Shown here in pieces: positions 8,713-16,627 of a DNA stretch of 64,000 nt. The stretch lies in contig JAGIAD010000006.1 in NCBI GenBank assembly GCA_017745075.1, positions 186,001 through 250,000 on the forward strand. Reading direction: 5' to 3'. Source of the DNA: Sphingobacteriaceae bacterium. GTDB taxonomy: Bacteria > Bacteroidota > Bacteroidia > Sphingobacteriales > Sphingobacteriaceae. Made by a program: the position numbers and the translations under genes. Below the pieces are notes generated by a model, which was given only the letters and a program-made list of their open reading frames with translations, was not told the origin of the DNA and did no database searches. Position 1 is the first letter of the stretch. Every line of letters starts with the position of its first letter.

Positions 8713-10221
8713 TTACAATTCTGGTCTCGGAGGATCAACCGGGTCTACCGTTTTACCGGTATTACCCAGAACCGAGTGTTTGCGGCTGTAACCAAAATAA
8801 ATTACAAAGCCAATGGCTAACCATCCGAACAACCTTAACCAGTTTGTCCAGTGTAGGCCTAATATCATTAATCCGCAGGCAATTATACCAAGTATAGGCA
8901 ACAATGGTACAAAAGGCGTTTTAAATTCCCTATGCAAATCTGGATCTGTTTTTCTAAGAACGATTACTGCTGCACAAACCAAAATAAAGGCAAATAAGGT
9001 ACCTATCGAAGTCATATCGCCCACAACATCACCCGGAACAAAAGCCGCGAACAATGCACAGATTACGAAAATAATGATATTTGCTTTATAAGGAGTTTTA
9101 AATTTAGGATGAAGGTCGCTGAAAATTCTTGGTAATAAACCATCTTTACTCATAGAGTAGAAAACACGGCTCTGACCTAACAACATCACCAGGATTACTG
9201 ATGAGAATCCTGCTAAAATCGCCACTGTCACCAATTTTGCCAGCCAGCCGTATCCTGGCATATAGTCGATAATCGCGGCAACAACCGAGGCTTCGCCACC
9301 TTTGGTTCTGAAGAACTCTACTGGTGCCATACCTGTTAAAACATGGGCAAACAGAATGTATAAAACGGTACATACCGCTAACGAACCCAGAATACCGATA
9401 GGCATTGCTGTTTTAGGATTTTTGGTCTCCTGAGCAGCAGTACTTACAGCGTCAAAACCGATAAAAGCAAAGAATACCGTACCGGCAGCGCCAACAATAC
9501 CCCAAAAACCACCGAAATTATGGGTTAATCCTTCTTTATCAACATATTTTGTTGCTTCCGGAATGTATGGTGTATGGTTAACCGGATTGATGAATGACCA
9601 GCCAAAAGCAATGATCAACAATACGATGGCCACTTTGGTAATTACAATCAGTCCGTTTACGAAAGCAGATTCCTGTGTACCTTTGATCAATAAAAGACTT
9701 AATAAGAAGATAATTAATAAGGCAGGCACGTTCATAATACCATGTACCCCGCCTTCGCTCTGGAAAGGTGAGTGGCACCATTCATAGGGTATGGGACTGA
9801 CGTGTATAACTTCAGTTAGCAATTTGTTAAGATACTCACTCCAGGCAATTCCAACTGTAGCCGCACCCACTGCATATTCTAAAACCAAATCCCAGCCTAT
9901 GATCCAGGCCATAAATTCGCCCATTGTAGCATAAGTGTAAGTGTAAGCGCTACCCGAAATTGGAATAGATGATGATAACTCTGCATAGCAAAGACCGGCA
10001 AGTGCGCAACCGATGGCAGCCAGGATAAACCCAAAAGTAACCGAAGGGCCGGCGCTCTGGGCAGCAGCATTGGCGGTACGGACAAAGAGGCCTGCGCCAA
10101 TAATTGCTCCAATACCCAACGCCACTAACGAACCAGCTGAAAGGGTGCGTTTTAAGCTTTTCTCAGACTCTGACGAATCTGCCAAAAGTTGAGTAATTGA
10201 TTTCTTAAGAAATAAACTCAT
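8713..10221 (-). CDS. APC-superfamily amino-acid permease (CAT-like)
   Basis: A 502-residue inner-membrane transporter with about 12-14 hydrophobic helices. The N-terminus is cytoplasmic and TM1 carries GIGAIIGAGLFV, the glycine-rich substrate-site motif of the amino acid-polyamine-organocation superfamily. The TM6 region contains FFAFIGFDAVSTAAQETKNP, characteristic of the cationic amino-acid transporter (CAT) subfamily. Length is normal for bacterial CAT-like members. Substrate not readable from sequence. Monocistronic: its own terminator follows, and another hairpin separates it from hppA upstream. Confidence 0.88.
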   Translation of the reverse strand: MSLFLKKSITQLLADSSESEKSLKRTLSAGSLVALGIGAIIGAGLFVRTANAAAQSAGPSVTFGFILAAIGCALAGLCYAELSSSIPISGSAYTYTYATMGEFMAWIIGWDLVLEYAVGAATVGIAWSEYLNKLLTEVIHVSPIPYEWCHSPFQSEGGVHGIMNVPALLIIFLLSLLLIKGTQESAFVNGLIVITKVAIVLLIIAFGWSFINPVNHTPYIPEATKYVDKEGLTHNFGGFWGIVGAAGTVFFAFIGFDAVSTAAQETKNPKTAMPIGILGSLAVCTVLYILFAHVLTGMAPVEFFRTKGGEASVVAAIIDYMPGYGWLAKLVTVAILAGFSSVILVMLLGQSRVFYSMSKDGLLPRIFSDLHPKFKTPYKANIIIFVICALFAAFVPGDVVGDMTSIGTLFAFILVCAAVIVLRKTDPDLHREFKTPFVPLLPILGIIACGLMILGLHWTNWLRLFGWLAIGFVIYFGYSRKHSVLGNTGKTVDPVDPPRPEL

Positions 10222-10293
10222 AAAAGTTAGTTAATGGTTTGATTTATTTGTTAATATAAATTTCAGGCCCAAACCTAAATAAAAATTACCACA

Positions 10294-10330
10294 ATGTAAA
10301 AGGGATTTTGGTTAAAAATCCCTTTTACAT
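10294..10330 (-). terminator. Long hairpin after hppA
   Basis: ATGTAAAAGGGATTTT and its complement form a perfect stem of about 16 bp with a very short loop, 24 bp after the hppA stop. An immediate U-tract is lacking on the minus strand, but the stem length and position make it the likely end of the hppA transcript. Confidence 0.7.
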
Positions 10331-10354
10331 GTTATTATATCAGCTACTTTACAA

Positions 10355-12601
10355 CTAATGACTTAAAGTATCGACCGAATTGATTAAAGTGTCGGTTTTT
10401 ATGTTGCCCAAACTATCTGTTTTTTGCTCAATTCTGATTTCTTTCCGAACTTCTTGCTTATGTTCGCCCGCAATTGCCTTAACTGCGATGTAAGGGGCGA
10501 TAACCAGCGAAACAATCGACATTAATTTGATCAAAATGTTCATCGAAGGACCTGAAGTATCTTTAAAAGGATCTCCAACGGTATCTCCGGTAACAGAAGC
10601 CTTGTGCGGTTCTGATTTTTTGTAATACATTTCTCCATTAATCATTACGCCCTGTTCAAAAGATTTTTTAGCATTATCCCAGGCACCCCCGGCATTACTC
10701 TGGAAAATTCCCATCAATACTCCGGTAACCGTTACACCCGCCAGTAAACCACCTAAAACTTCCGGTCCAAAGGTAAAGCCCACAACTACCGGGGTAATTA
10801 AAGCAATGGCTCCCGGCATCATCATTTCGCGGATAGATGCTTTGGTAGAAATGGCTACGCATTTTTCATATTCGGGTTTAGCTTTATATTCCATAATACC
10901 TGCGATCTCCCTAAACTGGCGGCGTACTTCCTGCACCATGTCCATCGCGGCTTTACCAACCGCCTGGATGCATAAAGCCGAGAAAATAAAGGGGATCATT
11001 CCACCTACGAACAAACCTGCTAAAACGGGTGCTTTATAAATATCAATTGCAGAAATGCCTGCAATGCCAACAAAAGCAGCAAATAAAGCCAAAGAAGTTA
11101 AAGCAGCCGATGCAATGGCAAAACCTTTACCTGTTGCTGCGGTAGTGTTACCCACAGCATCTAAATTGTCGGTACGTTCGCGTACCTCAGGCGGTAATTG
11201 GCTCATTTCGGCAATACCTCCTGCATTATCTGCAATCGGTCCGAAAGCATCAATAGCCAGTTGCATGGCTGTGGTAGCCATCATCCCGGCAGCAGCAATG
11301 GCTACGCCGTACAAACCTGCGAAATGATATGAAGCCATAATGCCACCAGCAAGAACCAAAATCGGGATTACTGTAGATTTCATACCCACTGATAAACCTG
11401 CAATAATATTGGTGGCATGGCCGGTTGACGACTGTTGAATGATTGAATTTACAGGTCCTTTGCCCATTGCGGTGAAATATTCGGTTATGATACTCATAAT
11501 GGTACCAACTACTAAACCCACTATAATGGCATAAAATACATTAATGCTCGAGAATTGATATCCACGGAGGTTAAGGGTTTCAGGCAACATCCATTTCACA
11601 ACAAAAAATGAAGCCACTGCCGTGATTACAATAGATGACCAGTTACCCAGGTTCAGCGCATTTTGAACATTCGATTTTTCATCTTTGATGGTTACAAACC
11701 AGGTACCTACAATCGAAAATATAATGCCCAGTCCGCAGATTACCATAGGCAGAAGAATAGGAGACATTCCCCCAAAATTATCTTGCACGTTAATTTCCTG
11801 TCCTAAAACCATCGTAGCCAGGATAGTAGCCACGTATGAACCAAATAAATCAGCCCCCATACCGGCAACATCACCCACGTTATCGCCTACGTTATCGGCA
11901 ATGGTTGCAGGGTTACGCACGTCATCTTCTGGGATTCCGGCTTCTACCTTACCCACTAAATCGGCACCAACGTCGGCAGCTTTGGTATAAATACCGCCAC
12001 CAACACGGGCAAATAAGGCAATAGATTCGGCACCCAAAGAAAATCCGGTTAAAACTTCTATTGCGGTTTTCATTTCAACACTGTTAACCGAAACCACATT
12101 GAAATGCTTAAGGAACACAATAAATAAACCACCTAAACCCAAAACGGCTAGTCCGGCAACACCCAAACCCATTACAGAACCCCCGGTAAATGATACTTTT
12201 AATGCTTGCTTTAAGCTGGTTCTGGCCGCTTGTGTGGTTCTTACATTGGCTTTAGTGGCCGATTTCATACCGATATAACCCGCAGTTGCAGAAAATACCG
12301 CTCCAATAATGAAAGAAATGGAGATAATCCAGCTCGAGTGCATCGGAACACCTTTAATTTCGGTAACGGTTCCCGAATAGGCCAGGAGCGCAGCTGTAAA
12401 AACAGCAAAAATGCTCAATACCCTCCATTCGGCTTTTAAAAAGGCCATAGCACCATCTGCTATATAGCCCGCAAGTTCCTGCATATTTTTATCACCGGCA
12501 TCTTGCTTGTTTATCCAGGCGCTTTTAATCATCATAACTATTATCCCGACAAGGCCCAGCACCGGGATACAGTAAATTAAATTGTTTTGTAAAAAATTCA
12601 T
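10355..12601 (-). CDS. hppA: Membrane-bound ion-pumping pyrophosphatase
   Basis: Couples hydrolysis of pyrophosphate to H+ and/or Na+ export across the inner membrane. 748 residues, about 16 helices, normal length. Diagnostic motifs are present: [11 protein letters not shown] (210-220) and [12 protein letters not shown] (236-247), which bind Mg-PPi, and [10 protein letters not shown] (484-493). The residue after GNTT is Ala488; family work links Ala here to K+-dependent enzymes and Lys to K+-independent ones, so a K+-stimulated enzyme is expected. Na+ versus H+ selectivity depends on the position of a membrane Glu, which I cannot assign safely. The C-terminal tail (about 705-748) is polar and repetitive in Lys, Glu and Thr. 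Confidence 0.95.
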   Translation of the reverse strand: MNFLQNNLIYCIPVLGLVGIIVMMIKSAWINKQDAGDKNMQELAGYIADGAMAFLKAEWRVLSIFAVFTAALLAYSGTVTEIKGVPMHSSWIISISFIIGAVFSATAGYIGMKSATKANVRTTQAARTSLKQALKVSFTGGSVMGLGVAGLAVLGLGGLFIVFLKHFNVVSVNSVEMKTAIEVLTGFSLGAESIALFARVGGGIYTKAADVGADLVGKVEAGIPEDDVRNPATIADNVGDNVGDVAGMGADLFGSYVATILATMVLGQEINVQDNFGGMSPILLPMVICGLGIIFSIVGTWFVTIKDEKSNVQNALNLGNWSSIVITAVASFFVVKWMLPETLNLRGYQFSSINVFYAIIVGLVVGTIMSIITEYFTAMGKGPVNSIIQQSSTGHATNIIAGLSVGMKSTVIPILVLAGGIMASYHFAGLYGVAIAAAGMMATTAMQLAIDAFGPIADNAGGIAEMSQLPPEVRERTDNLDAVGNTTAATGKGFAIASAALTSLALFAAFVGIAGISAIDIYKAPVLAGLFVGGMIPFIFSALCIQAVGKAAMDMVQEVRRQFREIAGIMEYKAKPEYEKCVAISTKASIREMMMPGAIALITPVVVGFTFGPEVLGGLLAGVTVTGVLMGIFQSNAGGAWDNAKKSFEQGVMINGEMYYKKSEPHKASVTGDTVGDPFKDTSGPSMNILIKLMSIVSLVIAPYIAVKAIAGEHKQEVRKEIRIEQKTDSLGNIKTDTLINSVDTLSH

Positions 12602-12911
12602 AGTTAATAATTGATTTATATTTGGTTAGTTGTTATTGCTTAATTGTTAAATCGGTTAATTGTTTAAATTGTTTTATCAACTACAAACACCGTGTTCAAA
12701 CTCCGGAACTTCTTTAATCCGTTAATTTACTATGGACTTCGGACTCCAGACTTTAGACTTATAATTAGCAAGATAATAAATATTCTTCTTGTGATTAAAA
12801 TTTTCATCACCCCTGACCAATAAAATTTTGCTCAATTAAAATAATACATGCAAAGCGCTCCTATTTTCTTTTTTTTAAATAAATTAGCCACAAACTAAAC
12901 CAGAACTAAAA
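12602..12911. other. Divergent intergenic region between hppA and the permease gene
   Basis: This 310-bp gap drives hppA leftwards and the permease gene rightwards. It contains phrase-like tracts: GCTTAATTGTTAAATCGG and TTAATTGTTTAAATTG (12637-12673), then GGACTTCGGACTCCAGAC (12734-12751). No gene or exact TAnnTTTG box close to either start was recognised. Confidence 0.5.
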
Positions 12912-14345
12912 ATGAAAATTGAAAAAGAAGAAGGGTCTTCTAAGAGAAAATTAAGCCTTTTTGATGCCACCATGTTGGTAATGGGCTCAATGATTGGAAG
13001 CGGTATCTTTATTGTAAGTGCCGATATCATGCGAAACTTAGGTTCTGGTTACTGGTTGATTGTAGTATGGGTTATAACCGGGATAATGACCGTTGCGGCA
13101 GCAATTTCTTATGGGGAGCTTTCCGCTATGTTTCCCAAAGCGGGGGGACAATACACCTACCTGAAAGAGATTTTTGGTAAAATGATGGGTTTCCTTTACG
13201 GCTGGGGGCTTTTTACAGTAATTCAAACAGGTACCATCGCGGCTGTTGCTGTTGCATTTGGTAAATTTACCGCCTACCTGATACCGGCTTTAAATGATGC
13301 TGCCCCGATTTTTCAGAGTGGCAGTTATAAAATTACCTGGATACAGATTTTAGCTATCGCCGTTATCCTGCTTTTAACCTATATTAATACCAAAGGCGTT
13401 GAAGGCGGAAAAATTTTACAGAATATTTTTACAGGATCTAAAATTGTTGCTTTAATCGGCTTGATTATATTGGGCTTTCTTCTGGTTAAAAGCAGTTTCT
13501 GGACTGGAAATATGGGATTTGGATGGAGTGCTTTCAATAATCTGAAAACAGATGCAAGCGGAAATTTCCTCAAATCGGGATGGGAATCCATTTCTGGAAT
13601 GACCATAGTTGGCGGTATAGCAGCGGCAATGGTGGGCTCCGTATTTTCGAGTGTGGCCTGGGAAAACGTAACCTTTGTTTCAGGGGAGATCGAAAACCCT
13701 AAGAAAAACGTAGTCCGTTCCATGGTTTTGGGCACCACCGCAGTAATGATCCTTTATTTACTGGTCAACTTTGTATACCTCAATACCCTAAGCAGGGATA
13801 GCATTGGTTTCGCATTAAATGACCGGGTGGCCGTTGTGGCTTCAGAGCAGATTTTCGGTAGCGGAATAGGTACCATTATAATTGCCGTACTGGTAATGAT
13901 TTCTACTTTTGGTTGTGTTAACGGAATCGTATTGGCCGGTGCAAGGGTTTTTCAGAGCATGGCAGAAGATGGGATGTTTTTTAAGGCTGCGCTTAAAAAC
14001 AATAAAAACGGGGTTCCGGAAAAATCACTTTGGATGCAGGGGATATGGGCTTCAGTCTTATGTTTAAGCGGACAATATGGAAATCTTTTGGATATGATTT
14101 CCTTTGTGATTGTACTCTTTTATATGATTACCGTGTTTGGTGTTATTTATTTAAGGATAAAAAAACCAAATGCCGACAGGCCTTATAAAACATGGTTATA
14201 TCCGGTTACTCCAATTATTTACTTATTGATTGGTGCTGCATTTTGTGCGCTGTTGCTCGTTTATAAACAGCAATATACATGGCCGGGCCTTATAATTGTT
14301 TTGCTGGGGGTGCCAGTCTACTTTTTTATTAATAAAAAAGAATAG
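12912..14345 (+). CDS. APC-superfamily amino-acid permease (LAT-like)
   Basis: A 477-residue inner-membrane permease with about twelve helices. TM1 has MGSMIGSGIFIVSADI, the APC substrate-binding glycine motif. GELSAMFPKAGGQYTYLKE at the end of TM2 and SGEIENPKKNV after TM6 are typical of amino-acid transporters of the L-type/SteT or YjeM-like branches. It differs clearly from the CAT-like permease at 8.7-10.2 kb, so the two are not recent duplicates. Substrate unknown. It is transcribed alone, starting from the shared gap with hppA. Confidence 0.87.
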   Translation: MKIEKEEGSSKRKLSLFDATMLVMGSMIGSGIFIVSADIMRNLGSGYWLIVVWVITGIMTVAAAISYGELSAMFPKAGGQYTYLKEIFGKMMGFLYGWGLFTVIQTGTIAAVAVAFGKFTAYLIPALNDAAPIFQSGSYKITWIQILAIAVILLLTYINTKGVEGGKILQNIFTGSKIVALIGLIILGFLLVKSSFWTGNMGFGWSAFNNLKTDASGNFLKSGWESISGMTIVGGIAAAMVGSVFSSVAWENVTFVSGEIENPKKNVVRSMVLGTTAVMILYLLVNFVYLNTLSRDSIGFALNDRVAVVASEQIFGSGIGTIIIAVLVMISTFGCVNGIVLAGARVFQSMAEDGMFFKAALKNNKNGVPEKSLWMQGIWASVLCLSGQYGNLLDMISFVIVLFYMITVFGVIYLRIKKPNADRPYKTWLYPVTPIIYLLIGAAFCALLLVYKQQYTWPGLIIVLLGVPVYFFINKKE

Positions 14346-14398
14346 GCAATTCAGGTGTCATCCAGGATTGTCTTGTTAGATTTATTTATAAGCGGGAG

Positions 14399-14416
14399 AT
14401 CTCAGTGAGATTTTTT
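14399..14416 (+). terminator. Possible short terminator after the permease gene
   Basis: ATCTC-AGT-GAGAT followed by TTTTTT, about 55 nt after the stop. The stem is only 5 bp, so the call is tentative. Confidence 0.4.
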
Positions 14417-14480
14417 AAATTAAACCTGCGAGTCTTATAGCCTCTCAAGTCCCAAATCTAGTATTTCAAATCTTTCAGGC

Positions 14481-14730
14481 CGTATTTTGAAAAGCAGGGT
14501 TCTGTATCAATCGGTTCTGGAAGCCCCGCTGTCCGCTTTACTTCGTGCCCGCTGCCATCAGGTTTATTTTGGTTGGTGCTGTGCAGGTAACCGCGTTCTT
14601 AAATCCACATTGCGGATACCGACCCAGTGTTTAAGGCCTGCAGGCGTACGGGCATGTGGCGGGACTAACGCTGCAATAAAACCCAGGCCTCGCTTTACTA
14701 AAAAACGAATGTACTATCCAGGCGCCTGGT
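14481..14730 (+). repeat. Dispersed repeat of the GCAGG/TCCCGC family, copy 1
   Basis: GC-richer than its surroundings. It begins GTATTTTGAAAAGCAGGG, contains ATCAGGTTTATTTTGGTTGG, then AAGGCCTGCAGGCGTACG and GGCGGGACT, and ends near TCGCTTTACTAAAAAACG. Related sequences are at 54050-54315 and 60225-60375. Open frames inside it (for example the 81-codon frame 14487-14732) are not believed to be genes. The rest of the gap 14346-15045 shows nothing I can name. Confidence 0.6.
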
Positions 14731-15045
14731 AAAGAGATGTATTGTCTCTAAACTATAAACGCTAATCCCTAAACCTATTCAAAACCGTATCATTTTTTAG
14801 ACTTAAAATGCCAAAGCTGGGCATGGTGTATGATGGTGCAGAAAACTTTTCAACAATTTTACATTATCCATTATGTAGGTTTAAATCCTGTTTCAAGCCG
14901 TTTAATAATGCATTTCCTTTTCTTTTGATTTCCCATTGGTATTTGTTAATGGGCCTGGTGTGTTACAATTGGCCTAATATTTGGTTTAACAAGCCCGGTA
15001 GCAATAGCTACGCTAATCAAATTTTAACCTTTAAACTTTAAAACT

Positions 15046-15195
15046 ATGGCTTTCAAAGCTGGATTAAATTTTTCAGGCAAAAAGTACAAGGTACTTCAGC
15101 ATGCCTATGCATTAAACCGTGATATCTGTGGAAATATCTGTTTCCAAATTCACGTTTACAATACAAATATCAGATTTGACGAAAACCCGGGTTAA
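15046..15195 (+). pseudogene. Truncated TssD/Hcp (T6SS tube protein) remnant
   Basis: A 49-codon frame starting MAFKAGLNFSGKKYKVLQ and continuing with HAYALNRDI, then QIHVYNTNI, before a stop at 15193-15195. The start matches the N-terminus of Bacteroidota TssD (Hcp-family) proteins, which begin with a MAFKA-L-F-GKEY-VL motif, a Y-L-RD-D turn, then a G-I-V-V strand. Full TssD proteins are about 130 residues; here the frame ends after roughly the first third and no continuation is seen in any frame before the next gene. It lies directly upstream of the VgrG-linked genes, the usual place for hcp. A short functional peptide is possible but less likely. Confidence 0.55.
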
Positions 15196-15291
15196 TTTCC
15201 CTAATACTAATTTAATAATTTAATGTGTTGGGATAAACGGTGTTATCGCTTAGCAACCACCATACTCCCGGCATTGTTTTAAACCTTTAAC

Positions 15292-15864
15292 ATGCAGTTT
15301 ATGCGCTCATACTTCCGTTTTAATGTTTTTTTTGTTTTGTTATATGCAGTATCTGCCTGTTTTGTAGGTTGTAGTGGAAATAGCAAGGAGGAAAATAGAC
15401 CAGGCAATAACAAGACAACAGCAAAAGCAAGTGTTACCGATCTGTTTCTTTCTTATACCGATTCGGTAGCAAAGCTTCCCCTAAACAGCTTTAACGAGGC
15501 GGGTATAACATCTTTGAACAAAACATTTGCGGGTAAATTACCACTAACCATATATGATGGAAAAGAACATAGGAATGATAAAAGTATAGTCATTCAACCC
15601 TATAAAAATAATGATATTGCAGCTATAAGCGCGGGCATGATATTGCTGGTTCCAAAATCTATTACCGAATCTTTACGTATAGGAGATTTTACCCGCCATT
15701 TTGGAGAAATTAAGAAAGAAAAACCGTTAATCGGCACCACTGAGCAGCCGCTTCCCGTTGAAATAAATATAGATGCTCATACATCGCTAAAATTAACTTT
15801 TAACAATAATGAAAAACTCGATCAGGCACATGTGACCATGGTTGAAGTTTTAAAATATAGATAA
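15292..15864 (+). CDS. Putative periplasmic lipoprotein immunity protein
   Basis: A 190-residue protein of no recognised family. The N-terminus is a lipoprotein signal: a hydrophobic core FFVLLYAVSAC with lipobox VSAC (Cys23; Cys27 is an alternative). The mature part is a small mixed alpha/beta domain with no enzymatic motif. It ends 5 bp before the L,D-transpeptidase-like gene, so the two are cotranscribed. A cell-envelope protein placed beside an unsecreted peptidoglycan-active protein and VgrG fits a periplasmic immunity protein that protects the producer. This role is inferred from context; only the lipoprotein signal and the gene order are seen. ATG 15301 is a possible alternative start that keeps the signal peptide. 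Confidence 0.6.
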   Translation: MQFMRSYFRFNVFFVLLYAVSACFVGCSGNSKEENRPGNNKTTAKASVTDLFLSYTDSVAKLPLNSFNEAGITSLNKTFAGKLPLTIYDGKEHRNDKSIVIQPYKNNDIAAISAGMILLVPKSITESLRIGDFTRHFGEIKKEKPLIGTTEQPLPVEINIDAHTSLKLTFNNNEKLDQAHVTMVEVLKYR

Positions 15865-15869
15865 CAACA

Positions 15870-16586
15870 ATGAATACGCTCGTAAAAATTAAAGAATATG
15901 ACGCGCACGGCGGACCTTCTAATGTTAAAATGGGAAGTGATGGCCATTCGCAAACCTCTACAACTGCAGGTAGATTTGTAATCAAAAGCATCGAAAAACA
16001 TGTTAGTTACGGCCGTTACGCCATGTGGTCGGGCATTTCCTGGGGAACAGAAGTAAAAATAAGCGGTAACATCGTTATGGTGAAACAGCTTGGTACCTGG
16101 AAAAAATTAACAGATGTAAATGCACAGTGGGGCAAATATAAAAACGATCAGAAAGGCGTTACCGATGCTGTACTTAAATACCAGCGCGATCTTTACCCCA
16201 ACTCACCCATACCCACCAAATGGCTGTTCAATGATTTCGGACATATTTCAGTCAAGTATTTCAAAGATCTGAATAACGATCGGAAAATGAACGGAAAGGA
16301 ATATATCATGGGCGATTTTATCCATACCACACCGCCTGATGAAGCAGCCACAGCAGCAGGAAGGGTTTTCCAGCTCGCAGAATCGCACGGATGTATCCAT
16401 GTGCGCCCAAATGATATCGATACCATGATTGGAAATGGGTACCTGAAAAAAGGCAATACTATAGAGGTTCATCCCTACACTAAAAAAGCTATAGAAGTTT
16501 CGCCTAAAAGAAATGCAGCAGGAACCCAATTCGAGGTACATTTCTACCCCGGGCTTTATAAAATTGTGATTTATAAAACCATGTAG
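15870..16586 (+). CDS. L,D-transpeptidase (YkuD-fold) protein, candidate T6SS peptidoglycan effector
   Basis: A 238-residue protein whose C-terminal half carries the YkuD catalytic signature: H152 (in GDFIHTT), then ESHGCIHVRPND with H173, nucleophile C175 and R179. YkuD enzymes form or cleave L,D-bonds in peptidoglycan stem peptides outside the cytoplasm, and normally have a signal peptide or anchor. This protein has neither: it starts MNTLVKIKEYDAHGG. The first about 100 residues are a separate beta-rich region. Residues 133-144 (DLNNDRKMNGKE) have EF-hand-like calcium-loop spacing. It is 41 bp upstream of vgrG and 5 bp downstream of a lipoprotein gene. Delivery by VgrG into a rival's periplasm would explain the lack of an export signal. 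Salmonella Tlde1 is a known T6SS effector of the same fold; homology to it was not tested. Confidence 0.75.
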   Translation: MNTLVKIKEYDAHGGPSNVKMGSDGHSQTSTTAGRFVIKSIEKHVSYGRYAMWSGISWGTEVKISGNIVMVKQLGTWKKLTDVNAQWGKYKNDQKGVTDAVLKYQRDLYPNSPIPTKWLFNDFGHISVKYFKDLNNDRKMNGKEYIMGDFIHTTPPDEAATAAGRVFQLAESHGCIHVRPNDIDTMIGNGYLKKGNTIEVHPYTKKAIEVSPKRNAAGTQFEVHFYPGLYKIVIYKTM

Positions 16587-16627
16587 CCCATAAACACTAC
16601 AGATAAAGTAAATGAATATACTACACT

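Noticed and set aside
11055..12024. Several plus-strand frames of 60-100 codons within hppA
   Set aside because: Antisense shadows caused by the Ala/Gly-rich coding sequence of hppA.
14487..14732. 81-codon open frame in the gap before the VgrG island
   Set aside because: It lies entirely in a dispersed repeat, is rich in Arg/Cys/Pro in a way unlike neighbouring proteins, and is broken in the other copies.
14808..15041. 77-codon open frame upstream of the hcp remnant
   Set aside because: No promoter, odd composition (Trp, Phe, Cys rich) and no family resemblance; probably chance in AT-rich DNA.
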